Source of the DNA: Eunapius fragilis
Taxonomy: Eukaryota; Porifera; Demospongiae; Spongillida; Spongillidae
NCBI GenBank assembly: GCA_963681505.1
Contig: OY811974.1
Coordinates: 1,695,128 to 1,759,127 of the forward strand
DNA length: 64,000 nucleotides
Direction of reading: 5' to 3'
The notes beneath the pieces were generated by a model. The model was not told where the DNA came from, searched no databases, and was given only the letters and a program-made list of their open reading frames with translations. This document shows, in pieces, positions 42,608 to 54,650 of the stretch. The position numbers were made by a program, and so were the translations under genes. Positions within the stretch are counted from its first letter, which is position 1. Each line of letters begins with the position of its first letter.

Positions 42608-43174
42608 AAAGTGGGTCTGGCTCACACTACTGCTTCAATACATTGAAACGTGGGTCAAAAAGACCTACGCCCAGAAATATTGAAATGGCTGCGTGTGCTT
42701 AGCAACGAAATATTGCAATCGAACAACGTTGGAATGTGCGCTACTCTTTTTTAACACAACACTTGGTAGCATATTTGACGCTGTTTTATGGTTATAAAAC
42801 TTGTACTCTATCCGACACCACAAGTACCATGATCGTAGCTTAAGCCAATTGAACACTGTGCGACTTAAAACATATACACTTTTAGCGGTACGTCGTTACT
42901 CATTGGCTTGTGTACAAACTGAGGAAGTTTTCTGGCTCCAACGGCGCATAGCGTTGTATTGTACATGGAATGAACTTGATAATTTTTTTTGTTTTCTAAG
43001 TGGCTCTGTAATACGTTTTGAAGTTAACAGTTCGTGCACGAGACCTAGCAACTAGGTCAAAACGGCTAATCAGTATAGTACTACGTTATAGTTGTACACG
43101 GACTGTTTTATACAACAGACACTGGTATTTTAGAAAATGAAAGGTTCTAATGTCCATGCATGCTTGCATGGTCT
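42608..43174. other. No feature supported
   Basis: AT-rich sequence without recognisable genes on either strand. Confidence 0.5.
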
Positions 43175-44060
43175 CACATACTGGCCCTGACCCCATGTAC
43201 AACCAGCCCTACCCCCACAACCCAACCCTGACCCCATGCACAACCAGCCCTGACACCATGCACAACCAGATCTGTCCCCATCCACAACCAGCCCTACCCT
43301 CAGAACCAATCCTGGGCCTATGCACAACCATGCAGCCCTAACCCCATGCACGCACGACCCACAACCAGCTCTGGCCCACAACCATGCCTCACAACCAGCT
43401 CTGGTCCCACACCAACCCTGGGTCCATGTACAACTGTGCTACCCTGACCACGTGAATGCACAGCCCCACAACCAGCTCTGGCTCCACAACCAGCCCAGGC
43501 TCCCCACAACCAGCCCTGGCCCCACAGTCAGGCCTGGTTCCACAACCAGCCCTGGCCCCACAACCAACTCTGGCTCCACGACCAGCTCTGGCTCCACAAT
43601 CAGACCTGGCCCCACAACCTGCCCTGACCCCACAACCATCTGGCTCCATGCCGGACCCACAACCAGCTCTGGCCCCACAACCAGCCCTGGCCCCACAGTC
43701 AGCCCTGGCACCACAACCAGCCTGGCCCCACAACCAGTACTGGTACCACAACCAGCTCTAGCCCCACAACCAGCTCTGGCTCCATACCCTGGACCCACAA
43801 TCAGCCCTGGCTCCACAACCAGCTCTGGCTCCATACCCTGGACCCACAACCAGCTCTAGCCCTACAACCAGCTATGGCACCACAACCAGCACTGGCTCCA
43901 CAGCTAGCTCTGGGTCTAGGTCCCACAACCAGCTCTGGCCCCACAACCAGCTCTGGCTCTGGTCAGCCCTGGCACCACAACCAGCTCTGGTCAGCACTAG
44001 CTCTGGCTCCTCAACCAGATGCACACAACCATGCAGCTAGCTGCATGCACAACCAGCTCT
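43175..44060. repeat. 18-base-type minisatellite (Pro-Gln-Pro-Ala-Leu-Ala coding pattern)
   Basis: Nearly 890 bases of units like CCACAACCAGCTCTGGCC. An 18-base unit keeps frames open on both strands: PQPALA repeats on plus, GCGARA repeats on minus. No splice context or start supports a gene. Confidence 0.92.
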
Positions 44061-45122
44061 CAGCGGCTCTTAAAAAACTTCTTAAGGATGATTTAGATAT
44101 AAAATATTATGAATAATTGTGTTTTTTTTTTTCTGTATTCCTGTGCATGCATATAGCTGTGATCTGTCTGTATATGTGTGTGTGCATGTGTGTGTGCATG
44201 TGTGTGCGTGTGCGTGTGTGTGGTAAGGAATTAATGGACAAACGTATGTATTTTTATGCCATTGTATTAACATGCATGCATGTTGCATGTGTAGGGGGGC
44301 GTGTCATTAAGTCAGGTCGAAGCGGCCGGGAGGGTATAAAGTACAGTCAACTGTGAGCTTTGAACAATTGCATAGTACTTTGAATGCAATAAAGTGCATC
44401 CACAATATTAAGGAAAGCATTTCTCTCAAGACAGCGTTGTGTCGTATTCCAGTCTACCATGCAAACAAGTCGAATATTCGTACTTTTTGTGCTCGAAAAA
44501 CTAGCAAGATTATAACAGAGCCACTTTGAAATGTATCTTGATATATAGAACAATGTCAGCACGTAATGTCGGATGGTGTGGCATGTCTCGAAAAACCTCC
44601 AGACGGGAACACTTTGAATCAGACTAATAGTAGTCTCCCGCACCAATTGCACATGTGTACAATAGAAACACCTCCCCGCGGAGTATAAAAAACTTTCTGC
44701 ATCTGAATTAGGTATTTATGTGTACAGAAAGGTCCTTTCTACATGCCTGGACTCTCTATGTTGCTGCGGTTCATTCTGGTTGTGCAAAAAGTGGCTCCAA
44801 ACAATACACTAAGATAATGAGTTTAATGACGCCATTTTTCCGGCATGTTTAGCATTGTTCCAATTATACCCTTTTTGACCCACTCGGAACAATAGCATAA
44901 GTCGAACCCTGAGTGTTACGCAACCTTTGTGTCGTCACAAAATGGGGTGTCGTTTTGTGTCGTCATATACTAATTATCGTGTCGTAATAACTAATTACCT
45001 GGCTCAAAACACAGAAAGAACGTGCATTCCACCGCGGGCCTAGTAAGAATTAGGAAGCACCCAACAGGCACATGTCCTTTTATGACTGTGGCATGACACA
45101 CAGTATACCTTAAACAATTTAG
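44061..45122. other. No firm gene
   Basis: Contains a short GT-rich stretch (44172-44222). A 101-codon minus-strand frame (44347-44652) has no recognised similarity and no low-complexity pattern; it cannot be judged. Confidence 0.45.
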
Positions 45123-45395
45123 TTCCAGAAAGCACGCAGGAAGCAGCTGCTCCAAAAGATAGAAAGGAACGTTGAGGCTGAGGTTTGTCGGGATGATCGG
45201 GCAGGCGGCCAGGCTTTCCCTCCCCTATCCCGTTCTCATCGAGTTTTTAGCCGTGCGCAGTAGTGGGTGCGTCCATGTCCTTGTAATGCTCCTACCAACG
45301 ATGAAGGCTTGTTTGCTCAGACCCGAGCGGGTATTAAAGCCTTAAAAACAGTCACCCTCGAGGAGAAGGCTCCAATTGGAGTACTACATTATAGC
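45123..45395 (+). pseudogene. Unidentified coding-like segment interrupted by one TAG
   Basis: One plus frame stays open for 91 codons apart from a single TAG at 45261-45263. Before it the frame reads KARRKQLLQKIERNVEAEVC, then FPPLSRSHRVFSRAQ; after it, CNAPTNDEGLFAQTRAGIKA. Composition and GC content look like coding sequence rather than chance. No family is recognised. It may be a decayed transposon gene or host pseudogene, or the last exon of a gene ending at the TAG. Confidence 0.4.
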
Positions 45396-45502
45396 TAGCT
45401 ACGGATGCAATTACACTCGTAATTAAGTAGCACCGTGACGTCACTACGGGCTGCAATTTGATTGGTTCTCCAAAATCTAGGATCCAAGAACCAAAAAGTT
45501 CG

Positions 45503-45573
45503 ACCACCCGTAGCGGTGATGTAATCCATCCGCCGCAGCTGTTGGGAATCGGGGTCTGGGTACGAGACTAGTG
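45503..45573 (-). repeat. Dispersed repeat, inverted copy
   Basis: Inverted counterpart of 42544-42607: CGTAGCGGTGATGTAATCC, then GCCGCAGCTGTTGGGAATC and GGGTACGAGACTAG. The two copies are 2.9 kb apart in opposite orientation; they might be the ends of one larger element or independent insertions. Confidence 0.75.
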
Positions 45574-45759
45574 TGTACCCTTTCAATGCAGATCCTACCT
45601 TACCAGGGTGGAAAAAACCCTACATAGTTCTTCTTTCAAGTGGTGTTCTCCTTAGTCTTGTGCTTCAGCCTGGCTCTTACATATGGCCATAGTAAATAAT
45701 AACAAATATTTGGGGGTGGGGATTGTTTATGCAAAATTTAACACGTCCCCCCCACCTTC

Positions 45760-45919
45760 CTAAACTCCTGACTTCATCTATTCAGTTTGGCTTTGAAGCA
45801 TTCATAATGGACGATATAAGTTTACTTTATAGAACACCCTGTGTAAGACTCGTCACAGGGTGCAAACTTCTGATCTATGAATACATTAAAGCCAAACTCT
45901 ATTGAAGTCAGGAGTTTAG
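45760..45919. mobile_element. Foldback element, 160 bases
   Basis: Imperfect inverted arms of about 70 bases: CTAAACTCCTGACTTCA at both ends, inner landmarks GTTTGGCTTT and CACCCTGTG. No coding content. Confidence 0.85.
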
Positions 45920-46590
45920 TGGCCAAACATAAAAAATTTAGTGTTAATGGCAAACTCCTATGAATAATTTTAAGTTTAAAAAAAGATATACATTCCCACC
46001 AGGAAGCAGGTAATTCCATGCAATGAAAGGTCACGATAATAATTAAATATTTTAGCGGTCGATATTTTCATAAGAGAATTGTGTTATGCGTCATAAGTCA
46101 AATATTATTTATAAGGAGAATCAGTTCGAAATTTTATGTTAGCTTATATGAGGTATAAAAAGTGGGGCCGTGGAATGACCCCTTATAAATGGTTACGATG
46201 ATAAACTAATCAATACGTAGAATAGCCTGGGCACAAAAGATATGAGACTACGAGGCGTCCTAAAAATATCAAACATTATTTGCCATTTACATTTCACGCT
46301 GTCCCCCACCAGAAATGTCGCCACCAGAAATGCTTGCAGATGTTCTCAGTCTACTATGTGAAGCGCTTCAGAGAAGGAATTAGGACAGCAAAGACCAATA
46401 CTACTTAAGATAACGGACGATTTTGAGTACCTCTGTAGGTGATAAAGATGTAACGAGTGCCCGCAGTCAATGATGAGCTCACGTGACTCGTTTCCCATCC
46501 CCTAAGGTTCAATTAAATGCATGCATGTGGCGTGCAATAGATTATAATACAATTTCAACTAGTCTCATATGCACGCAATTCTACTCTTTT
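45920..46590. other. Downstream of paralogue B, nothing recognised
   Basis: AT-rich, no exon or repeat family recognised. Confidence 0.45.
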
Positions 46591-48395
46591 TCATCGCTCA
46601 GTCAGATCCACGACTTCGTTCTGTTTCCCGCCGCCGCCACTTTCATTCCCTCCATCAGATGCCGAGATGCTTGTCCTGGAAAGTGCTAGTGTCGAAGCCG
46701 CTGCCACTATTGGCCTCAACCTACTTTCACTGCTCGTGGACAATACCGGATCTGAAAGCCTGGGTATCAATTCATAGGCAGATACAGGCAGGTGTGGTTC
46801 TGGGGATAATTAACTGAGTTATTATCAACGTTAATTGTGTTTTACGTACAAATATCCGATAATATCCTGTTTACCCCAGAACCAGGTCTGTCTGTATCCC
46901 CCTCTGCAACTGAGACTTATCCATTGATGTGTGTGGATCCATATATACGTTACACCTATTATACAGTACGTTGCATCATTTTTTTTTTCTTTCCTTTCCT
47001 CATTTATACTTCAGCAGTAGTTTAATTAAAGCACTTACTACCGGCTTCGGGTCTTCTTGCGTCCGCGTTTGCGCTCTGTCTCCTAGTACGTTTCGGCGCC
47101 CTCTGTTGCTTGTCGTACGGGGGCGTTGCCATTCCACGCCCGGCGCCTTTCCTAGCGTCGCACTGGGCGGGGCTATTGTCCTCGGAAGAGCACAGCTTCG
47201 TCAGCTTGTTCTCCAGGTACTTGCAGTGCTGACACATGTTGTGCAAGTGGTGCCCCGAAGGCGTGAACAGATTAGCCGGGACGTACCAGAGCAGGCAGTT
47301 ATCGTGGTCGTAGCGCTTCAACTGTCCCGTGTTCATGACGCGGACGTGAGGCACGTGGTATCCGATGATGTCGTACTTCTTCTCGTAGTCGGGGAGCCCA
47401 GGGCATAGCACGTGCTTCGGCCCTAGATCGCCTAGCAGCAGCTCGGCCCCCTCCTCGTCCGCAGGTACCAATCTCGTGCTGACCGTTTTGAAGTACGGAT
47501 AGAGCAGCTGGAGTTTGCACAGACCGTTGCTGGAGACGAGTATCCGGGCCACGTTCACGGGGCCAAGGCTGGGGTCTATATGGCAGCTCTTCCTCGTAAT
47601 CTCCAGCCACGAGAGAACCTCCCCCTCCGTCGTGAGGTTGCGTACCTGAATGGCCATCTTGCAGCGGCTCAAGAGTTGGTAGAAGTGGACTAGCGGTGGA
47701 CTACTCGGCTTTACCTCGGCGAACAGGAAGGGAGTGGTGCTCGCCGGGTCCCTCCGCTCCGAATCACTGGCCCTGTCCCCACCGAGGAGCTCTTCCAGCG
47801 ACGAGAGCGGCTGCTTGTCTCTCCCTTGCACCCCGCTCGCTATCGGTGTACTGGGAGCTGAAGACGACGGGTCGCTCGCGAAAGAAAGCGTTGGTGCTTG
47901 AGCCATTCTTCCCCCTCCCGCCGCGCGCCAGGGCAAATCGCACGTTGCGGGCAATGTCGCGGTAACTAGTTCGATGGTTGCGCTTTCGGTATCGCTGTCT
48001 TCGTCTTCTACCGCGGGCGGACTCGAGGCGGGGTTTCTGTAGCTCCCGGACGAGAGCGCATCGTTGCGCGAGCCCGCCTCACAAGCGGGAGCGGGCGGAG
48101 GTGCCGAGGCTATCACGGGCAGGACGAAGGGGTACGGTAGCGACGGTGCGGGATAGAAGTGCCCCAGAGGACTGCATAAAGGAGAAGGCGTCAGGAAAGC
48201 TCCCATCGGGAGGGTAGGATGCATCCCCAGGTTCGGAGGAACGTAGGGAAGGGTTATCCTGTTGTGGTCCAGTACGGCCGTTTGCGCGAGCTGCAGAAAG
48301 GGGACGTCGACTCCGGGCTGCATCGCTACGCCCGGGGGCCAATTATTGGGCGCCCCTGCAACCACACCATCCGTATGTTGTTCTTCGTCAGACAT
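46591..48395 (-). CDS. Paralogue B: unnamed two-exon protein, about 505 residues
   Basis: Exon 1 is 48395-47039. Read without splicing it stops at 47022 after 457 residues. A donor (GGTA/GTAAGT) in the same phase as in paralogue A joins to 46751-46591, which is open, Ser/Gly-rich and ends EVVDLTER. The N-terminal 220 residues are Pro/Ser/Ala-rich and likely disordered, with SSLEELLGG matching the SLEGLL motif of A. The core, about residues 225-391, shares IRNLT/LATxE, WLEITRKSCHIDPSLGPV, RILVSSNGLCKLQL, TRLVPADEEGAELLL, DLGPKHVLCPGLPDYE and KRYDHDNCLLWYVPANLF with A. It ends in C-x17-H-x2-C-x2-C (367-391), followed by a basic, nuclear-signal-like KQQRAPKRTRRQS. GC-rich exon in AT-rich surroundings. 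Function unknown. Confidence 0.72.
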
Positions 48396-50154
48396 TTAGA
48401 AACCTACACACGTGTGTGACGCACACGGGAATGACTCGATCATGGCATGCATCCCGCAGATAACCACTCCAGCCGGTAGCCATGCAAACACGTATGCATC
48501 GTCCATGCGCGTTGCATGCTGCATGGAGCTACAAGCATACACGCAAGGCACCCACAACACCGCACACACTACAGTACAGCAGCACGTACGTTTTTTTTTT
48601 GCTTTCCTCTTCGAAACAAACGCGATTCGCTCGAGGCACTTAAATATTCGAAGGTGCAGGCGTGACGTACTAATATCCCTTTGCACCTTCCACGGCTGCA
48701 TTCAAAAGTGGGAAATTAGGCCTACGTCATGAAATACGCAGCCTAACAAACACATGACCTCTGGAATGCGAGGCTGTACATGAAAACATACAAAGGGCCA
48801 AGATGATGCCATAAAAGTATCACCACGTGTGTCTAAAATTGTCGATTACGTGTCTCTGTTACGTTTCCAGGTGGAGCAGCAGCGCTTCGAAGACACATCA
48901 TTTTCGACCATCGTCTGGAAACAATGCATGAGTTTATTTTTTGCAAAGTGGAACAAACCATATGCTAAAGAAGAATATGAAAGTGAATGCACTGCCATTT
49001 CACAGAAAAACATATTGGAAACAGCCAAAATGAAAACTAATCGGCACTAAGCATGAATCAGAAGCAGTTGCATATTTGGATAGTCCATTCATTGCTGTGA
49101 TATGTACTCTGAAATTTTAGATCATTGGGGCTATTATGTCTTCGGGCATGCCCAACTGACTCCTTCATTTCCAGGCCAAAATTTCTAGGCAGTTTTCAAA
49201 CGAATTTTTAATCTGAATGTAACATACTACTACATAATCATTTTAGTCACGAAACGCAATCAAAATAATGTCAAAATCAAGATATAGCAGCTTTTAGTTG
49301 CAGAAGAGCTGTAATTTATTCATTTTGCTTTTGCGGTTGTCGTTTTGGGGGTGAGTCCGATATGGGAGCTCAGCCGCTCTCTTTGATCTCGGTCGTTCTG
49401 CACAATACTGGTCCGGTGAGTCAGTGACACAAAATGCAGTCGTTAGTGCGCATGCGCGATATAATGTATAATATATCAGCAGGACGCGGTACTGCACCAA
49501 ATGCAAACCACCAGTCCTAGAAGCTTGGCTTTGGCATAAAAACTATGTTAAAGTGTAAGGCTACATACAAGCATCAAATAAAATGCTTTCTATTTCTAGC
49601 AATGATGCTTTTAAAAAGTGCCGTTTTTTTTGGGTAATCCTTCTGACCGATTAACTTCAGAAGAATGCAGGTCTCTTCAGCCTTAAACTTGTAGTGAGAG
49701 AAAAAGATGCATACCTTCATCCAACTGATTTATAAACACTTAGCAACCAACAAAATCATTCAAGTTTCATCTTCGACACATTTTAGTTTTTGCAAATTCC
49801 AAAAAATGCATGGGCTACAAAAGTACCCGTTTCTCATGGAACGGGTGTTAAATAAGGATAATGACCACTTTCTAAAAGAATGATGTAAACTTGGTGCTTT
49901 TTTAATATTAGTGATTCACTAGATTCAAGATCATGCAGATCAGCGATACTGCCGCGATTAAAACAGGTTTGGCGTGCTCAAAAACCGGTATTACAGTGTA
50001 AATACGGCGAAACCGCCATTCCCGCTGGCGATATAGTAGTGAGCAAAATTAACTCAAAGCGACGTATGGCAAGGAAGGACAGGTTTCTAGGAGTATAATG
50101 TACACTGTCAGCACGGCTGTTTCACATGGGCATTAAGTACATAATTAGAGCACA
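48396..50154. other. Upstream of paralogue B; no gene supported
   Basis: A 73-codon plus frame at 48829-49050 follows an acceptor-like 'ttacgtttccag' (RFEDTSFSTIVWKQ...) but has no recognised family and no partner exon. The rest is AT-rich and unremarkable. Confidence 0.45.
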
Positions 50155-52364
50155 ATATGATGATTTGGAGGGAACTCAATCTGTAAATGAATGTGACATC
50201 AGACAAGCTATCCGTTCATTCCCCAAAGGCACTGCTGGTGGCCCTGACTGCCTTCGCCCCCAACATCTGTTGGACCTTACCAGCTCCACAGCTGGTCCAG
50301 GTGGTGTGTCTCTCCTCCGCAGCCTTACTGCATTTACAAATCTTGTCCTGTCTGGAAACACTCCTGTCATAGTTCGTCCCTTTTTTTTTGGTGCATCATT
50401 GGTAGCCCTGAAAAAAAAGAGATGGTGGATTGCGACCAATTGCAGTTGGATGTACCTTTCATCGTCTCGCTGCTAAGTGTGCTAGTATGGCGGTTATGGA
50501 GCGCATGGGAGCTTTACTATCCCCAGTTCAACTTGGGTATGGTACTCCTTTGGGTGCAGAAGCCGCTGCCCACTCTGCTAGACGTTACCTTGCTAACCTC
50601 CATCCAGATCATGTCATCCTCAAGCTGGACTTCAAGAATGCATTTAACAGTATATAAGGAGGGATAAAATGCTTGAAGTTGCTAAGCTACACACCCCAGA
50701 GCTCTACTCCTGTTATTCAGCCTTATCTTCCCTCTATTTTCATGCCACCATCATCAGCTCTGCAGAAGGGGTACAACAAGGTGACCCTCTTGGTCCTTTG
50801 TTGTTCTGCCTTGTTATCTTTCCCTTGACACAGATGTTATGTTTTGAGTTTCGTATATTCTACCTCGATGATGCAACCTTAGGTGGCAATGAGGTAGATG
50901 TATGTGATGATTTTAAGATGATTGAAAGAGAAGCTGCTGAGGTTGGTCTGGAGCTTAACCATCACAAATCAGAACTCATCTGTGCAGATCAAGCTGGTCT
51001 TGCTCTTTTACACCTGGCACCTGACCTTTGTAGAGTCAGCACCCACACTCCTACTTTGCTGGGCTCACCAATTGGTTCGTCTGTTGATGAAGTGTTGCTT
51101 GATAAAGTGGAAGCAGCCAGGATGCCTTGATTCTGCTCCGCTACTCATTTGCCATCCCTAAGATTTTGTACATCCTCAGGACAGCTCCTTGTTTCACATC
51201 TCCGTGCTTGGTGGTTTATGATGCTGAATTGCACAGCACTCTGGCTGAGGTTCTGAATATCAATTTTTCTTGCAAGTCAGCTTGGTCCCAGACCACCCTG
51301 CCAGTCTGTTTTGGTGGTATTGGGGTTTGTAGAGCTTCTCAGCTTGCACCTTCTGCCTTCTTGACCTCGGCTACTGGTTCCTATGACCTCATCAACCAAA
51401 TTTTGCCTGCTTGGTTTTCTGGTGTTCCATACACAGCTGTTGATGCTGCTGTTATTCAGTGGAGAGTGGGTCACAACTATCCACCTCCTGTCTCTCCTTC
51501 ATCTTCCAGACAAAAGGCATGGGGCCTCCCTTACGTAAAAGAGACATATGATCAGCTCCTACAGGGTGCCTCTGACTGCAGGTCCCGTGCCAGGTTACTG
51601 GCAGCAGCCACTAAAGAGTCTGGGGCCTGGTTGCATGCCCTTCCTGTCTCTTCCCTAGGCCTGGGAATGGATGATCACACAACCAGGATAGCTGTTGATC
51701 TCCGTCTGGGTACATCACTCTGTCAACCCCACATCTGCCACCACTGTGGAGGTCATGTTGGTGCCCTTGCTACTCACGGGCTCAGCTGCATTAAAAGCCA
51801 AGGTCATTTTTCGAGGTATGCTGCTATCAATGCCATCATACATAGGTCACTAGCAGCAATAAATGTACCATCAACACTAGAGCCCATCGGCCTATGCAAA
51901 TCAGATGGCAAGCGACCTGATGGTTGTTCCATTGCCCCATGGAAGTCTGGCCAGTGTCTGGTTTGGGACTTTACTTGTGTAGACACCTTTGCAGCCTCGT
52001 ACATATCTGATGCCACAAGGGAAGCTAGAGTTGTAGCCACAGCTGCTGAAGCCAGGAAGAAGGAGAAATATGCTCTGCTGTCCAAATCCTACCATTTTGT
52101 ACCAATTGCCATTGAGACCTCAGGTGCCCTTGGCCCTGATGCTCTCAGTTTGCTCACAGATATCAGCAGGCATCAGCAGAGCATGACACATGATCACCAG
52201 TCCCTCCCATTCCTTCTCCAGAGAGTGTCCATTGCACTACAGCACGGCAATGCTGCCTCTGTATTGAGCACCACAAGTAGCATGTAATTTATATAGTGTA
52301 ACCCTGTGTATCCAGTACCGTTTAGTTGAGTTGATATGTTTACCTATCCATGAAAAAAAAAAAA
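50155..52364 (+). mobile_element. Degenerate non-LTR retrotransposon: reverse transcriptase plus restriction-like endonuclease
   Basis: Fragments in three frames follow one protein. RT palm and fingers: IRSFPKGTAGGPDCLRPQHL, LRPIAVGCTFHRLAAKC, ILKLDFKNAFNS, EGVQQGDPLGPLLFCL and the catalytic FYLDD (about 50860), then SFAIPKILYILRTAPCF. The C-terminal 386-codon frame (51127-52287) holds a CCHC-like knuckle, C-x2-C-x9-H-x3-C (about 51739-51792), and RPD-x15-D (about 51914-51970), the pattern of the R2-type restriction-like endonuclease. The element is dead: frameshifts near 50410-50430 (A-run), near 50655 and around 51120, where a short deletion is likely. The 5' end is truncated within the RT. 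A short 3' UTR ends in A12 (about 52352-52363), as expected for target-primed reverse transcription. Exact boundaries are uncertain. Confidence 0.88.
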
Positions 52365-53095
52365 CAATATGATATTTACGGTTCATCCAACATGGCTACC
52401 CTTTGAAAACTCATTAAAAATTTGACGATAACATTTCTACAGCTTCATATGGCATGTGCATTTGAAAAAGGGACTAAATATTGCTACGACTATCCTTCTA
52501 TTTAACTTTAGCTCTACGCATGCTGTAGCATCTGCTACTGGGCTGTTTTTTCTTACGCGTACACGAAGGATCCAAATTGGCGCGAAATAATCCTTTCAGT
52601 CAGGGCTTTAATTTGTAACTCTTTTTCCGCCTTTATAAGTCCCCTTCAAAACAAAAGAATCAAGTAGTATCATCCTATGCTCGTAAGTGCATATCTTTAT
52701 CCTGTGGTGCCGCGTCTCCTGTCCGCTGGTATAAATCAAAATAACATACAACCTAAATCGTGAATAATTCGCTCCGCGCACATAATTCAGAGGCTTTGGA
52801 ATCATATGTGGGGTTTTAAAAAAAAAGGAATTCAAAGCTCTATACAACTGCGGCTCATTTGATGACTTGTTAAAAGAGATGCTCTTGCAACAGTTTTGTA
52901 TGCCATGGGCAGTTGTAAAATGGCGCATACCTGGTGTTGGTATGAGTCAGTGTGAACTCATAACGTTTCTAACATATTGTTCCCCTCCCAAGATATACCA
53001 TAATAAAAGGACAGCTCCACCTTTGTTTAACCAGTACCTTCTTCATTGGAAGTTCTTTGTGCCATTGTCCTAGTTTGCTTGAACCTGCCGCTACA
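52365..53095. other. No feature supported
   Basis: AT-rich sequence between the retrotransposon and MITE copy 2. A 106-codon minus frame (52608-52928) has no recognisable features. Confidence 0.5.
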
Positions 53096-53709
53096 CAGGA
53101 TGTTGCGAAAGAATGCAACGCTTTAAAACCCCTATAACTCAGGATTGAAATTAATTAACTGCTTGATTTCTTTAACATATGTTGCTGATTTCAAGTTCCT
53201 AGGTTCAATATTCACATTTAAGACAATCATCATTACGTTATTAAGGTTGAAGCTGTTATATGGTAAATATTTTAAATAAATTATTCCAGTATAAAATGAA
53301 GTACAAAACACTACTTGATTTGGTAATGGATTGTTTAATGGTGCGTTATTAAAACTCAAAGTTAATAAAAACGTAGTGGTCATATAGCTTTTTCAAGTTT
53401 GATTTGTTGTTTTGAATATTAACTAGCAAAACGCCAATCAAATTTCATACTTTTTCAAAGTCTCATCAATTCTATTTTGCAGTTTATAAATCACGTTATT
53501 AAAAGTTGTCGTACATTGTTTTGTCAGTTTAGTTAATTGCAAGCTATTTGATTTTATCTTTTGAACGGCTAAAGATAAACGAATTGTAACAATGCGGTTC
53601 GTATTTGACTAAACGTGGTTATCGTACGTTCATAAATTCATTTAGATTGACAATCCTATTAATGAATTATATTCATTTTAAAGCGTTGCGCTCTTTTGCA
53701 AAGACCCTG
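53096..53709. mobile_element. Mariner-like MITE, copy 2
   Basis: Same element as 25422-26066, in the same orientation: the left end CAGGATGTTGCGAAAGAATG is slightly decayed, and the right end matches GCGTTGCGCTCTTTTGCAAA then GACCCTG. Internal blocks (for example AAACGTGGTTATCGTACG) are shared. Each copy has indels relative to the other. TA follows the right end; the left TA is shifted by two bases. Confidence 0.9.
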
Positions 53710-54650
53710 TATATACAACATGCATGCAGCCAATAGAAATGTATGTTGCACGGCACATACTTGATCAATGTAACACTAGCCTTATAGGCCATCCAGTATA
53801 AGCATCCTTTTCTATTTATTCCGTGCAATCGCACACAAAACATTCTGCCCATTCTTAGGCATGCCTTTATAAGCACTCTTCCTATTTATACCACTCACCA
53901 GGTCAGGTTTGCTGCCTATGTTATTCCTATCACAGACATGCCATGTCGCATGATCTCTCTAACTCGATCTTCATACTACGCTTAGGCATGCCTGTAGAAG
54001 AACTCTCCCTGTTTATTCCAAGCACAGACATGCCAGCATAACCATTCTGTCTATGTACACTACTATCTATCAAAATGCCAGTGAAATTATTTATACCAGT
54101 CATGTGTATTTTTATACTGATCACTATATGGACATGCCAGCATAATAATTCTGTCTCCTGTTTCATACAGTAGGCATTGGTGGATAACCCCAATCTCAAT
54201 TACACTTTTTATGGGGGAAGGGGGGGGAACCACACCTCCATTTTCACATTCAACACCATAACTATTCTTATAACAGAGCTATTTCACTGTGCAAGCTCAT
54301 GATCAAAATATGGACGCTTGAATTGCCGGCAGGTCAACAAAAAAGGACATTACTTTGGTATAGTATATGTTATTGTGTAACTTGTAACAGCTTCTGAAGC
54401 TTACAGCTCTCACCCATACCCTCCTAAGGCCCCTTTAGCCACTCACCAAGCCCAAAGTGGCTTGGGTGGACGCTGAAACCTTTTGCGATGGTGTGAGGGA
54501 CTGTCAGAGGCAGAAACGTATGTGAGTCACAGCAGATTTCAATAGTAAAATGGTGTCAGAACAGCGATATATATAATAAGCAATATTCCAAAGACAAAAA
54601 TATTCCGTTAGAAAACGCGGCACCACGAGCTCTAAATAAAAACTAACTGG
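53710..54650. repeat. Degenerate long-unit repeats
   Basis: Between about 53800 and 54170 a unit of roughly 60-100 bases recurs with heavy divergence; landmarks are TTAGGCATGCCT, CTATTTATACCA/TGTTTATTCCA and CACAGACATGCCA. The remainder holds no recognisable gene. Confidence 0.5.

Noticed and set aside
43320..43859. A 179-residue Pro/Gln/Ala/Leu-rich protein
   Set aside because: An 18-base tandem repeat keeps frames open on both strands; no start, splice sites or conservation support it.
48829..49050. A 73-codon plus-strand frame after an acceptor-like site
   Set aside because: No partner exon or recognised family; left as unsupported.
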